A DNA stretch of 64,000 nucleotides, taken from CAYVBW01 sp964449995 (GTDB taxonomy: Bacteria > Patescibacteriota > Microgenomatia > UBA1400 > PJMF01). Each line of letters begins with the position of its first letter. The first letter of the stretch is position 1. The notes beneath the pieces are model-generated. The model was not told the origin of the DNA. It made no database searches and saw only the letters and a program-made list of their open reading frames with translations. The DNA lies in contig CAYVBW010000001.1 of NCBI GenBank assembly GCA_964449995.1, positions 39,796-103,795 on the forward strand, read 5' to 3'. Positions 35,125 through 43,212 of this stretch are shown piece after piece. Made by a program: the position numbers and the translations under genes.

Positions 35125-36129
35125 ATGACAAATCTTTTTGACCTTTCTCAATTCTCAGGCAAAATTCAACAGTCTGATATTATTTTAATTATTTTAAATG
35201 AATCTCCCAGCTTTGATGAGCAGTTGGCTGCAGCTAGTTTATATTTGGCGCTTAAGCAGCACAACAAAAAAGCCTCACTTTTGGGTGTAAAAAAAATTGA
35301 CAACCCGACTATCAGTGGTCTTGATCAGCTAAAAACAGACGTAGCCAATAAAAATTTGGTGATTAGTTTTGACTATAAAGAGGCTGCTGTTCACAACGTA
35401 AGCTATCATATTGATGACAAGAACAATAAGTTTCATTTAACTATCAAGCCACAGCCAGGACATGATCCACTAAATAAAGATGCTGTGAATGTTGAATATG
35501 CTGGAGCTGACTCAGATTTAGTAGTTTTGTTCGGGGTAGAGAGGTTAGATGATTTGGGGCAACTTTACACTGGTTATGAAAATTTATATCAGGATGCCAA
35601 TCTGATGTCTATTTCAGACTTTCAACCTAACTTTTCAGCTTCTCATTTAGATAGTTCTGTTTTTAGCTCATACAGTGAGGCGGTTTTCCACTTGCTTAAA
35701 AATGCTGAGATTAGTTTTAATAGTGAAGTGGCTACTAATTTACTGGCAGGGATTCAACATAAGACTAATAACTTTATAGATCCAACTGCTAGCGCTGATA
35801 CTTTTGAGGCTGTAGCCAACTTGCTTAGAGCTGGCGCACATCGCAAAGCTGGATCGTTTGCTTTAAATAATGCAGATAGCAGATCTAAAAAAACAGAAAA
35901 AAATGAGGTGATGGAAGCCGATGATGAGGAGTTTGAAAAAAGCATCGAACAAGGAATTAAGGAAAAGATAGAGGAGTTTCAGGTTAACGAGACATCTCAA
36001 GAAGTTGATCTAAAAATTTCAGACGAAGCACCTAAAACTAAAAAAGACAGCTTAAAGAAAAAGTCAAACTTTAGAGAAAAAAAGTCTAAACAGGTAGTTG
36101 CTCCTCGGCCAAGTGGTTTGAAGAGATAG
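35125..36129 (+). CDS. DHH-phosphoesterase-like protein lacking the DHH motif
   Basis: A 334-residue soluble protein. The N-terminal part (about 15-215) resembles the DHH/DHHA1 phosphoesterase fold: SPSFDEQLAAASLYLALKQHNKKASLLG sits where such enzymes have DxDxxGSxxAL, and later LVVLFGVERLDDLGQLY and SSYSEAVFHLLKNAEISFNSEVATNLLAGI follow the family pattern. The DHH triad itself is not seen, so catalysis is doubtful. The last 90 residues are charged and probably disordered, ending in a basic tail. It is transcribed against the surrounding secretion genes and converges with the glycosidase-lysozyme gene, 12 bases apart. Confidence 0.55.
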   Translation: MTNLFDLSQFSGKIQQSDIILIILNESPSFDEQLAAASLYLALKQHNKKASLLGVKKIDNPTISGLDQLKTDVANKNLVISFDYKEAAVHNVSYHIDDKNNKFHLTIKPQPGHDPLNKDAVNVEYAGADSDLVVLFGVERLDDLGQLYTGYENLYQDANLMSISDFQPNFSASHLDSSVFSSYSEAVFHLLKNAEISFNSEVATNLLAGIQHKTNNFIDPTASADTFEAVANLLRAGAHRKAGSFALNNADSRSKKTEKNEVMEADDEEFEKSIEQGIKEKIEEFQVNETSQEVDLKISDEAPKTKKDSLKKKSNFREKKSKQVVAPRPSGLKR

Positions 36130-36141
36130 TCTCACTAGAGT

Positions 36142-39100
36142 TTACAGTGAGTAAATAATTGGTCCGCAGGAATATTCTCTTGCAGTGGCCCAAGGTCTCC
36201 AGTTAGAGCCAGCTCCAGAAATATCAAAGGCTTTTCTAATATTAGTATTGGGATCAAATAACGGCTCGGCGCATAAATCGACATCATTTTGGGTAAAAGG
36301 ACTATTAATGCTGCAGCTAGGAGGGTTCCAGGTATAGGTGAAATATTCTGGACAGTTGTGTGCTAGCAAGTTGATTTGAAACAAGCCAATGCTGTAATCA
36401 ACAGTGGTGCCGGTTAGACAACCTGTGTTGGCAGCTTCAGGGTTGCCTCCGCTTTCTGCATTACAGATGATTGAGGCTTGAGTGGCTCTCTTGGTTAGTT
36501 CTGCATCAGAGATTGGAGCAAGTCCCCTTTCTTGGATGTAATTTGCCAATTTTTCTCTGAGGTTATTAACATTGCAATGATTATTTTCATCAGTGATTGG
36601 AACGCATCTTCCATAACCTGACCAACCTGTTCCTGGAGCTCTGCCCGCATATGGAGAACCTCCTGGGGGTCCATAATCATCTCTACCCCCACACCTACCC
36701 AAGAACATATCTTCAACTCTTTCACAGGATGAGAAATAGGCATGAAACTGCGTCCCTGAGGCTGTGATTGTTTCTTGAATCTTTCTGACGGCCCAGCCTA
36801 CTTGGGCCCCAAAGATAAAAAGATAGTTGGGTTTGTCTTCCCGTACACCCTTGCCAAACTCTTTTTCTTGACAAATTTCTTGCGGATAGCATATTGTTGG
36901 CATTTCTTCTTCAGTCATTCCTTCAGGAAACTCAATCTCTTCAGGGCAGATCCACTCAATTTCGCAATTTGTTAAGTCAGTAAAGGTGAAATTTTGCATA
37001 TTAGGAAATGCGTCTAGACCAAACTCAGCTCCCTTAATAGGAAAGTATTTTGGATAAACTCCATGTGCTTGTGAGTCTGTGACTATATTATCATCTCTTA
37101 ATTTTTGTTGTTCTAGATCACTAAAAAAGGCTCCTTGGAGTGCCTCAAAGACTACTTCTTGCTCTATACCTAAGGGGGCGACAATGTAAGCATTGACAAA
37201 TAAACCTTGAGAGTCTGGATTTTCAAAAGCTCTTAGGTTTTGTTGATAGCGCTCGTAGTTATTCATTCTAAAAATCCAAGAAAAATTTTTGCTTTGTGGA
37301 TTGGCAAGATTGTTGGTTGGACTAAATGGAGAGTCGCTTAGCGCGCTTCCTTCCAGATCTAGGCTAGTTGAGGTGTAAATATCGCCGGCATCTTCAAAAA
37401 TGATCGGTTCATGGCATCGACCGCTCGTGGAATTGATAATATTAATTAAGGTGTTTTTGACGACTGAGTCAGGATTATTTTCATCAACTTGGCAGTCTGG
37501 ATTATTGGGGCAGATAATTGGGTCTCCTGGTTGAAATCTTTGTCCGGAGTCAAGCCTGTCTCGAACTTGCTGATAAAGAGACTCGTGCCTTTGACTGATT
37601 TGTTGGGCATGTTTTTCTTGTTGCTCTGCTGTGCTGAGCACCTCTCTTACCACTTGGGCTGAATCTGTATGCAGGGAGCGGTTGGTGAGATAATCGGGAA
37701 TTTTAAAGGCAATAAAAATCGGTGCATGCTCTGGGTGATTGTGCTCATAAAATCCAGCAGCATCACTTGATCCTGTCATTGGATCTTGAAGGGGAGAAAT
37801 AACTAAAAAAGCAATCCGATAGAGATTTTCAATATCAATACTAAGGTTGTTGAGTGCTGACTGAATTTGATTAAATTTGTCTTTGCTTAGGTTGTGAGTA
37901 TTAATTGCAGAGGGTTTTCTTTTTTCTAAAGTCTCCCAGCTTCCAGCCAAATCTTCACAAGTTAGGTGATTTATTCCACTGGAGCCAGGTTCGGCCAGTA
38001 GTCCAGAAAGCTCATGATATAACTCCCAGCGACTATATTCACTATTTCTGATCGGGTTATTTAAATAACAACTGCCGGGATCACTCAGAGAGCTACAGAT
38101 AGAATCAATCACGCCAAGATTTTGGTATTTTATTTGACATAATTGGGCTGGAGAAAGAAGATGATTGGCTACCCCTGAATAAACTGGGGCCGATTGATCT
38201 AGACTGCCGGTTGCCGTAACACCACTAGATGTTTCTGCTACTAATTCTGGCACCAAAGAGCCAAAAAATGCTTCATATGAGGATGTTTTGCTTACTTGAG
38301 CGCTACCCTCGCTACTGCGGTAAACCGGAATTCTGGCATTGTTTAAATTAAGACTATAAACTCCCTCTCCTTCAAAAGTGATTAGTTGGTTGTGGCTATA
38401 TTGGTATTGATTGTAGAAATATTCTGCAATATGGGCATTGTGATAAGTAGCTCCCAGAGTCCATTCCGGAGAGGCGCAGTGCACTTCATAGCCTTGGTCT
38501 CTCACAAGACTTTCGGATAGAATATCTACTGGGCTACCGGAAAACTGATCTGGGTTGATAACTATTGGCAGTAAATCATATCTTTCATCAACATCATCCC
38601 AACTAGCTTCTCCCACATAAAATTTTCTGCCCAAACTTTGAGATATTTCAAGAGCCAAGAAAGATGACTCCAGCTCTCTATTATTATAGTAGTGGGCTGA
38701 GGTAATATTGATTTGCTCAATACTATTGCTGTTTCTAAAACCATCGGTATAGGGACTATCACATACTCCATCTGGAGAGGCCATTTGGCCATAGCCTACA
38801 TAGGGAGCTCTGCCTTGCAGGATAGACCCAACATCGCGTCCCCAGTTGGTGTAGTATTCAATGGTAGATGGGGGATTACCTCCGCAATGTGGTTCGTTGG
38901 CTAACTCTAGGGTGTATAAATTTGGATGACCACCCACAGCGTTGGCAATTTGGGCTGAAAATTCTCTGTGTTCACCATACCCATCTCTATACCAATCTGC
39001 TCCGGCTCCCCTAGGAATACCCCCGCCCCCATTACTGTAGTCGCCAATAGTAATAATAATGTTTAAGTCAGTGTTGCCGGCTGCTGCTAAAACTTTTTGC

Positions 39101-39561
39101 ATCCCTGAGGCCTCGCCTGCTTTGGCAAAAGTTCTTACCATATTAACTCCACATTCGTTCCTTAGCCACCTAAAATGTTTTTCCACCAGTTCTTGACTGT
39201 AGGCATCACTACCAATGTCCCACATATTAACGCCAATAAATTCAAACAGGGGAGCTTTTTCACGCAGCAGGGCGCATGCCACTGCTCCGTCTGGCCTGTC
39301 TTGAAAGAAAGAATAGGGATCGTTGGCAAAGTATTCATTGTTGGATAAATTTCCTGAGTATTGCCAAATTAAAAACCCAGCAGCTCCTTTTTGAGCAAAC
39401 TCATCCATTTGTTCTCCTAAAATTTCATAGTTAATTGAGGCGTAATAATTGGCAAAGGCTTTGCTGGGATTAACAAGCACAAAAGCTAAGAGTAAAAACA
39501 GGCACAAAAAAGACATTTCTTTTTTAGGTAGGGCGAGTCGCAGGCAATTTAAAATTTTCAT
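36142..39561 (-). CDS. Secreted glycosidase (clan GH-A-like) fused to a lysozyme-like transglycosylase domain
   Basis: An 1139-residue exported protein. A signal peptide (FLCLFLLLAFVLVNPSKAFAN) ends near residue 38. Residues 105-325 look like a GH5-type barrel: FEFIGVNMWD, NMVRTFAKAG, LNIIITIGDY, LYTLELANEPH with the acid/base Glu223, SAHYYN, and FYVGEASW with the nucleophile Glu318. The last barrel strand, GFLIWQYSG, comes before the others (about 61-70). A long Cys-containing middle follows. The C-terminal 120 residues are lysozyme/SLT-like: Glu1036 in CNAESGGNPEA, YSIGLFQINL and NWRPWATA. Such domains are VirB1-like wall openers. An upstream TTG would overlap the preceding gene and is rejected. 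Confidence 0.75.
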   Translation of the reverse strand: MKILNCLRLALPKKEMSFLCLFLLLAFVLVNPSKAFANYYASINYEILGEQMDEFAQKGAAGFLIWQYSGNLSNNEYFANDPYSFFQDRPDGAVACALLREKAPLFEFIGVNMWDIGSDAYSQELVEKHFRWLRNECGVNMVRTFAKAGEASGMQKVLAAAGNTDLNIIITIGDYSNGGGGIPRGAGADWYRDGYGEHREFSAQIANAVGGHPNLYTLELANEPHCGGNPPSTIEYYTNWGRDVGSILQGRAPYVGYGQMASPDGVCDSPYTDGFRNSNSIEQINITSAHYYNNRELESSFLALEISQSLGRKFYVGEASWDDVDERYDLLPIVINPDQFSGSPVDILSESLVRDQGYEVHCASPEWTLGATYHNAHIAEYFYNQYQYSHNQLITFEGEGVYSLNLNNARIPVYRSSEGSAQVSKTSSYEAFFGSLVPELVAETSSGVTATGSLDQSAPVYSGVANHLLSPAQLCQIKYQNLGVIDSICSSLSDPGSCYLNNPIRNSEYSRWELYHELSGLLAEPGSSGINHLTCEDLAGSWETLEKRKPSAINTHNLSKDKFNQIQSALNNLSIDIENLYRIAFLVISPLQDPMTGSSDAAGFYEHNHPEHAPIFIAFKIPDYLTNRSLHTDSAQVVREVLSTAEQQEKHAQQISQRHESLYQQVRDRLDSGQRFQPGDPIICPNNPDCQVDENNPDSVVKNTLINIINSTSGRCHEPIIFEDAGDIYTSTSLDLEGSALSDSPFSPTNNLANPQSKNFSWIFRMNNYERYQQNLRAFENPDSQGLFVNAYIVAPLGIEQEVVFEALQGAFFSDLEQQKLRDDNIVTDSQAHGVYPKYFPIKGAEFGLDAFPNMQNFTFTDLTNCEIEWICPEEIEFPEGMTEEEMPTICYPQEICQEKEFGKGVREDKPNYLFIFGAQVGWAVRKIQETITASGTQFHAYFSSCERVEDMFLGRCGGRDDYGPPGGSPYAGRAPGTGWSGYGRCVPITDENNHCNVNNLREKLANYIQERGLAPISDAELTKRATQASIICNAESGGNPEAANTGCLTGTTVDYSIGLFQINLLAHNCPEYFTYTWNPPSCSINSPFTQNDVDLCAEPLFDPNTNIRKAFDISGAGSNWRPWATAREYSCGPIIYSL

Positions 39562-39578
39562 AGAGAAAAAATGATGTC

Positions 39579-40172
39579 TTATCCAAGAATGACAACTCCT
39601 GTAATATACTCTATGATTTGCACAATCCAATAAGAAACAAATAAGAGTAAAAATCCAATTAGAGCAGCTGTAATTCTTTGCTTACCGGCATCTAGATTTT
39701 GTTTACTAGCTGCTCCGGTTAACATCTCAAACCCGCCCCAAACCAGCATCAGGAATAACACTAGCCCAGCTAAAGGGAAAATAAAACTCAAAGCACGGTT
39801 GATTAGACCAGCTACGTTAAGTCTGCCGTTATCATGAAGTTCGGGATTAGCCCCCATAAAGACAAGAGGATTAAGTTCTCTGAGTCGTCTAGCCGTAAGT
39901 ACGTCAACAACACTTTCATTGAATTCTTCTGTTGGTTCACAGGGAACTTTGGGAACAATTTTTGTTCCTGTTGTCCAAAATTGTTGCCAAAATGGCATTA
40001 TTTCGCAACAGTGAGTTCTGTGATTCATGTTCCAGGGGCAAGCCCAAAAACTATCATGATATCCTTCAGGACAACAGTAGTTTTCCCACTGAGCTTGTAG
40101 TTGAGAAAAGCGGCCAGCCAACAACACACCTGCTATTACCAGCAAGAAAAATATGGCAATTTTTTTTATCAT
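39579..40172 (-). CDS. Cys-rich VirB2/TrbC-like two-helix membrane protein
   Basis: A 197-residue protein with a signal peptide (MIKKIAIFFLLVIAGVLLAG). A Cys/Trp-rich extracytoplasmic segment follows (about 28-80, with CC pairs in NYCCPEG and THCCEIM). Two membrane helices lie at about 125-145 and 165-190. The loop WGGFEMLTGAASKQNLDAGKQRITAAL is the same motif as in the pilin-like genes at the start of the window. The extra Cys-rich domain suggests a disulfide-stabilised surface module. It lies 17 bases upstream of the glycosidase-lysozyme gene, in the same operon. Confidence 0.65.
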   Translation of the reverse strand: MIKKIAIFFLLVIAGVLLAGRFSQLQAQWENYCCPEGYHDSFWACPWNMNHRTHCCEIMPFWQQFWTTGTKIVPKVPCEPTEEFNESVVDVLTARRLRELNPLVFMGANPELHDNGRLNVAGLINRALSFIFPLAGLVLFLMLVWGGFEMLTGAASKQNLDAGKQRITAALIGFLLLFVSYWIVQIIEYITGVVILG

Positions 40173-40225
40173 ATTAGTTACATTTTTCTCTAATTTCTAG
40201 TTATTTTTGATTAATTTTAGGCCTT

Positions 40226-41155
40226 TTAGCCTCCAAACTCAGGAATTCGTAAAATCTGGACTCCAATAAATTGTAATATAGCTACAGAGAAAATAATAAA
40301 GATTAAGCCAATTATGGCTGAAGTAATCATTTCTTTAGCTTCACTTGTTTTTTTTGGGTCGCCCTGCGAAACTGTTAGGGTAAAAGCTCCAGCTAGGATT
40401 ATTAATAAGGCTATTCCTCCCCCAATCAGCAGTCCTATTTTGATTAGGGTCTGAATTAAGCCCACTGGATCAGTGGGGATACAGCCAACAGCTGTCCAAA
40501 CGCCATCTTGGTCAACACAGTCTAAGCATTTTTTTAAGCTTTCATCATCGGCCCCTACTTGAGAGCAGAGTTGCCAATGAGTTTCTACAATTGATGTTTC
40601 TAGGTTACCGCAGTAACTGTCGGCAGGTGGGCAATTTGAATTAATAATAAAGGACTTTTCACTTATTAATGTTCTTGGGCCAATTATTACAGCTCTGCCT
40701 ATTACAATAGCTGTTGGGGGGTGGAAAGCAGCTGTAACTTTAATTGTGTGGGGTAGTGGATCAAGTCTCCCAATATCAATGACACCTGATTGGCACTGAT
40801 CATTAAGTCTAGAACTCGAGTCAAGATGTCTCCACTCGTATAATCCATCAACCTGGACATAGATATACAGAAAATCTTCAGGGGATATGGTTTTGCTTGG
40901 ATTCCAAGGTCTTACACATTCTCCAGGCTCAACCATTTTTAGCTCAAATCTAAAAAAAATATTGTGCTCATTTGTTAAGCAGTCAGGATAAGAACACCTC
41001 ATGCCATCTCGTTCTTGCCAAAGATAGGCTCTTGGATAACCTTCTACAGCCAAGACAGGGGATTGTCTTAAAAATAACTGGGTGGTTTTTGCAAAGATAC
41101 TAAAAACCAAAAAAATAATTGCGGTTAATAAAATTTTTCTTCTTTTCAAACGCAT
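40226..41155 (-). CDS. VirB2/TrbC-like membrane protein with large extracytoplasmic domain
   Basis: A 309-residue protein. A signal peptide or anchor (about 5-25, ILLTAIIFLVFSIFAKTT) precedes a 200-residue extracytoplasmic domain with eight or more cysteines (RCSYPDCLT, CPPADSYCGN, KKCLDCVDQDGVW). Two membrane helices close the protein (about 235-258 and 278-298). The loop between them, QGDPKKTSEAKEMITSAI, corresponds to the paralogous loop but lacks the Trp. It is the first gene of the operon with the Cys-rich pilin-like protein and the glycosidase-lysozyme fusion. The function is inferred from the C-terminal helix pair. Confidence 0.6.
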   Translation of the reverse strand: MRLKRRKILLTAIIFLVFSIFAKTTQLFLRQSPVLAVEGYPRAYLWQERDGMRCSYPDCLTNEHNIFFRFELKMVEPGECVRPWNPSKTISPEDFLYIYVQVDGLYEWRHLDSSSRLNDQCQSGVIDIGRLDPLPHTIKVTAAFHPPTAIVIGRAVIIGPRTLISEKSFIINSNCPPADSYCGNLETSIVETHWQLCSQVGADDESLKKCLDCVDQDGVWTAVGCIPTDPVGLIQTLIKIGLLIGGGIALLIILAGAFTLTVSQGDPKKTSEAKEMITSAIIGLIFIIFSVAILQFIGVQILRIPEFGG

Positions 41156-41240
41156 GGCTTTTATTTTAGCAGTTTTTTGAGATGTGCGTGAACTGCTTTT
41201 TGATATTATTGATGTGTAATTAGCTTAAACAGCGTTATTT

Positions 41241-41269
41241 TTGGCTAGATTTGTATTTTGTTTTATAAT
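41241..41269 (+). promoter_or_regulatory. Promoter for the SpoIID-domain gene
   Basis: TTGGCT and TATAAT are separated by 17 bases; the start codon is 36 bases downstream of the -10 box. It lies in the divergent region opposite the secretion-island operon. Confidence 0.6.
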
Positions 41270-41304
41270 GATTTAAAGCTACTTAGGGTATAGTTGTCAT
41301 TACA

Positions 41305-43140
41305 ATGTCGATCAAAAGATTATCACTTATTTTATTTAATCCATTTAAACTTCGACAGAGTTATACACTGTCTTTATTAGTCTTGGGTATTTTAACACTG
41401 CTTACTATAGTTGCGGTTTGGGCAATTTTTGCTTTTAATCGGTTTGATCCTGGATTAGGCAACCACCAGCTTTATGCTATTGATCCGGTTGAGGCGCTGC
41501 AGCGAGAAATTGATGAGTTGGAGAAGATGAAAAAAATGAGCGAAGAGGCTACTGGCAACTTAGAGCGTAGTGTACAGGATTTGGCAGGCAGAATTAATCA
41601 TGCCCAGGCTGGCATCCAACAAGCAGAACTGGAAAGTGAGGAATTGTCGCAAGATATTCAAAAAAGAGAAAAGGCACTGGCTACCCAATATATTATTTTG
41701 CAGGAGAGAGTGGCTTTAAGCTATAAGCGTATGCGTATTTTCAATCCGATCATGATTTTTTTTGCCAGCAATGATGTGGTTAGTCTAACAAAAGATTTGA
41801 TTTACAATGCCCGGGTCCAAGATCAGGACACAGATTTAATTGCTTCAATTTCTGACGATATCATCCAATTGGAGAAGGATAAAAAGGCTTTGGAGCAACG
41901 CAAAGTTCAGCTGGCCGACCTACAGGTACAGTTAGATGAGCAAAAAAAGTTTTTTGAAAAAGAAATTGCAGAGGCTAGAGAATACCAGCAAACTTTGGGT
42001 ACTCAAATTGCAGAGTTGTCTGCCAAACAGCAGGCTATTATTGCCAGCCGTACTGGGGTGGCTCGCACCAGCGTGGGTGATGTGCCTTTAACTGGGGACT
42101 TTAATGCCTCAATCGGTTTTAAGGCTCAGGCACCAGCTAATAGTTTTGCAGTGTTTAGTTTTGGAGCTTATACTCATCGCAATGGGATGAGTCAGTATGG
42201 AGCTAAAGCTAGGGCTGATCATGGGCAAAGTGTTGAGGAGATTTTGCAGGCTTATTATCCAGGATCGAGTTTGAAGAAGGACTATAATGCAATGGAAAAT
42301 ATTACTGTTGATGGCACCGGCACAATTAACTTTGAGGACCGCTATTTAATGGGAATTTATGAAATGCCTTCTTCTTGGCATATTGAGGCGCTAAAGGCTC
42401 AAGCAATTGCAGCTCGCACTTATGCTATTCGCCGCACTAATAATGGTCAGAGCTCGATTTGTGCTACTGAAGCTTGCCAGGTTTTTAGAGACAGTCCCAA
42501 AGGTGGTGATTGGGAAAAGGCAGTTAAAGAAACTCGTGGGTGGGTTTTGGTTGATGGGAGTGGCAACCCAATTTCTACTCAATACGCTTCACTGCATGGT
42601 GGTTACACCAACACTATGGGGTGGGACTTAAGAGGGGATTATGATCCCAGCAACTGGACCACTATTGCTTGGGATCAAATTGCTGAGAGCCCTTGGTTTT
42701 ACAGATCATGGTATCGGTTGGGCTATAGAGATACAGGAGCTAATTGTGGCCGTTCTCATCCATGGCTTTCTCAAAGAGAAATGTCAGATATTGTTAATGC
42801 TTATATAGTTCGTCGTAACCCCAGCGGTGCAGATACTGGCAGGATTCAGCCGGTGACTATTAATGAGTGTAATATCGGAGGTCAGGGTGGCGATCCTTAT
42901 TCAATAGATGAGATGAGAGATTGGGCCAATCGAGCTGGTGGGGCTGTAACCCAAATTAACAGTGTTTCAGTGAGCCATAGTAATCAGGGACAAACCACGC
43001 AGGTTAAGTTTGGCACCAATAGGGGTGATATCACCATGAATGGTAGCGAGTTTAAAGAGATTTATAACTTGAGGGCACCTGGTTATTTAAGAATTCCACA
43101 AACTGGCTTTTCTTTTTTTAACATCGAGCACAAAAGGTAG
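41305..43140 (+). CDS. SpoIID/LytB-domain protein with N-terminal coiled coil
   Basis: A 611-residue protein. One membrane helix (about 24-45) is followed by a long coiled coil (about 65-250, with EIDELEKMKKMSEEATGNLE and similar heptads), like the coiled coils of EnvC/CwlO-type proteins. The C-terminal SpoIID domain starts at about 275: AYTHRNGMSQYGAKARADHGQSVEEILQAYYPG, YLMGIYEMPSSWHIEALKAQAIAARTYAIR, and SLHGGYTNTMG. SpoIID enzymes are lytic transglycosylases that cut glycan strands lacking stem peptides. Sporulation is not implied; in other bacteria such proteins assist division or wall remodelling. Confidence 0.85.
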   Translation: MSIKRLSLILFNPFKLRQSYTLSLLVLGILTLLTIVAVWAIFAFNRFDPGLGNHQLYAIDPVEALQREIDELEKMKKMSEEATGNLERSVQDLAGRINHAQAGIQQAELESEELSQDIQKREKALATQYIILQERVALSYKRMRIFNPIMIFFASNDVVSLTKDLIYNARVQDQDTDLIASISDDIIQLEKDKKALEQRKVQLADLQVQLDEQKKFFEKEIAEAREYQQTLGTQIAELSAKQQAIIASRTGVARTSVGDVPLTGDFNASIGFKAQAPANSFAVFSFGAYTHRNGMSQYGAKARADHGQSVEEILQAYYPGSSLKKDYNAMENITVDGTGTINFEDRYLMGIYEMPSSWHIEALKAQAIAARTYAIRRTNNGQSSICATEACQVFRDSPKGGDWEKAVKETRGWVLVDGSGNPISTQYASLHGGYTNTMGWDLRGDYDPSNWTTIAWDQIAESPWFYRSWYRLGYRDTGANCGRSHPWLSQREMSDIVNAYIVRRNPSGADTGRIQPVTINECNIGGQGGDPYSIDEMRDWANRAGGAVTQINSVSVSHSNQGQTTQVKFGTNRGDITMNGSEFKEIYNLRAPGYLRIPQTGFSFFNIEHKR

Positions 43141-43154
43141 GTAAGTTGTCTTTT

Positions 43155-43193
43155 TCTAATTTTTAAAAACCCCAGTTTCAACCCACCACTGGG
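43155..43193 (-). terminator. Probable terminator of the VanW gene
   Basis: Read on the minus strand, CCCAGT and ACTGGG form a stem with an 11-base loop, followed directly by GTTTTT. It lies 20 bases past the stop of the VanW gene and faces the SpoIID gene end. Confidence 0.5.
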
Positions 43194-43212
43194 TCATACC
43201 AAATACCGCTTA

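Noticed and set aside
36142..39630. Longer glycosidase-lysozyme protein with TTG start
   Set aside because: It would overlap the preceding gene by 52 bases and place residues before a good signal peptide.
21101..41155. Integrative conjugative element
   Set aside because: No relaxase, integrase, attachment-site repeats or change in base use at the island borders was recognised.
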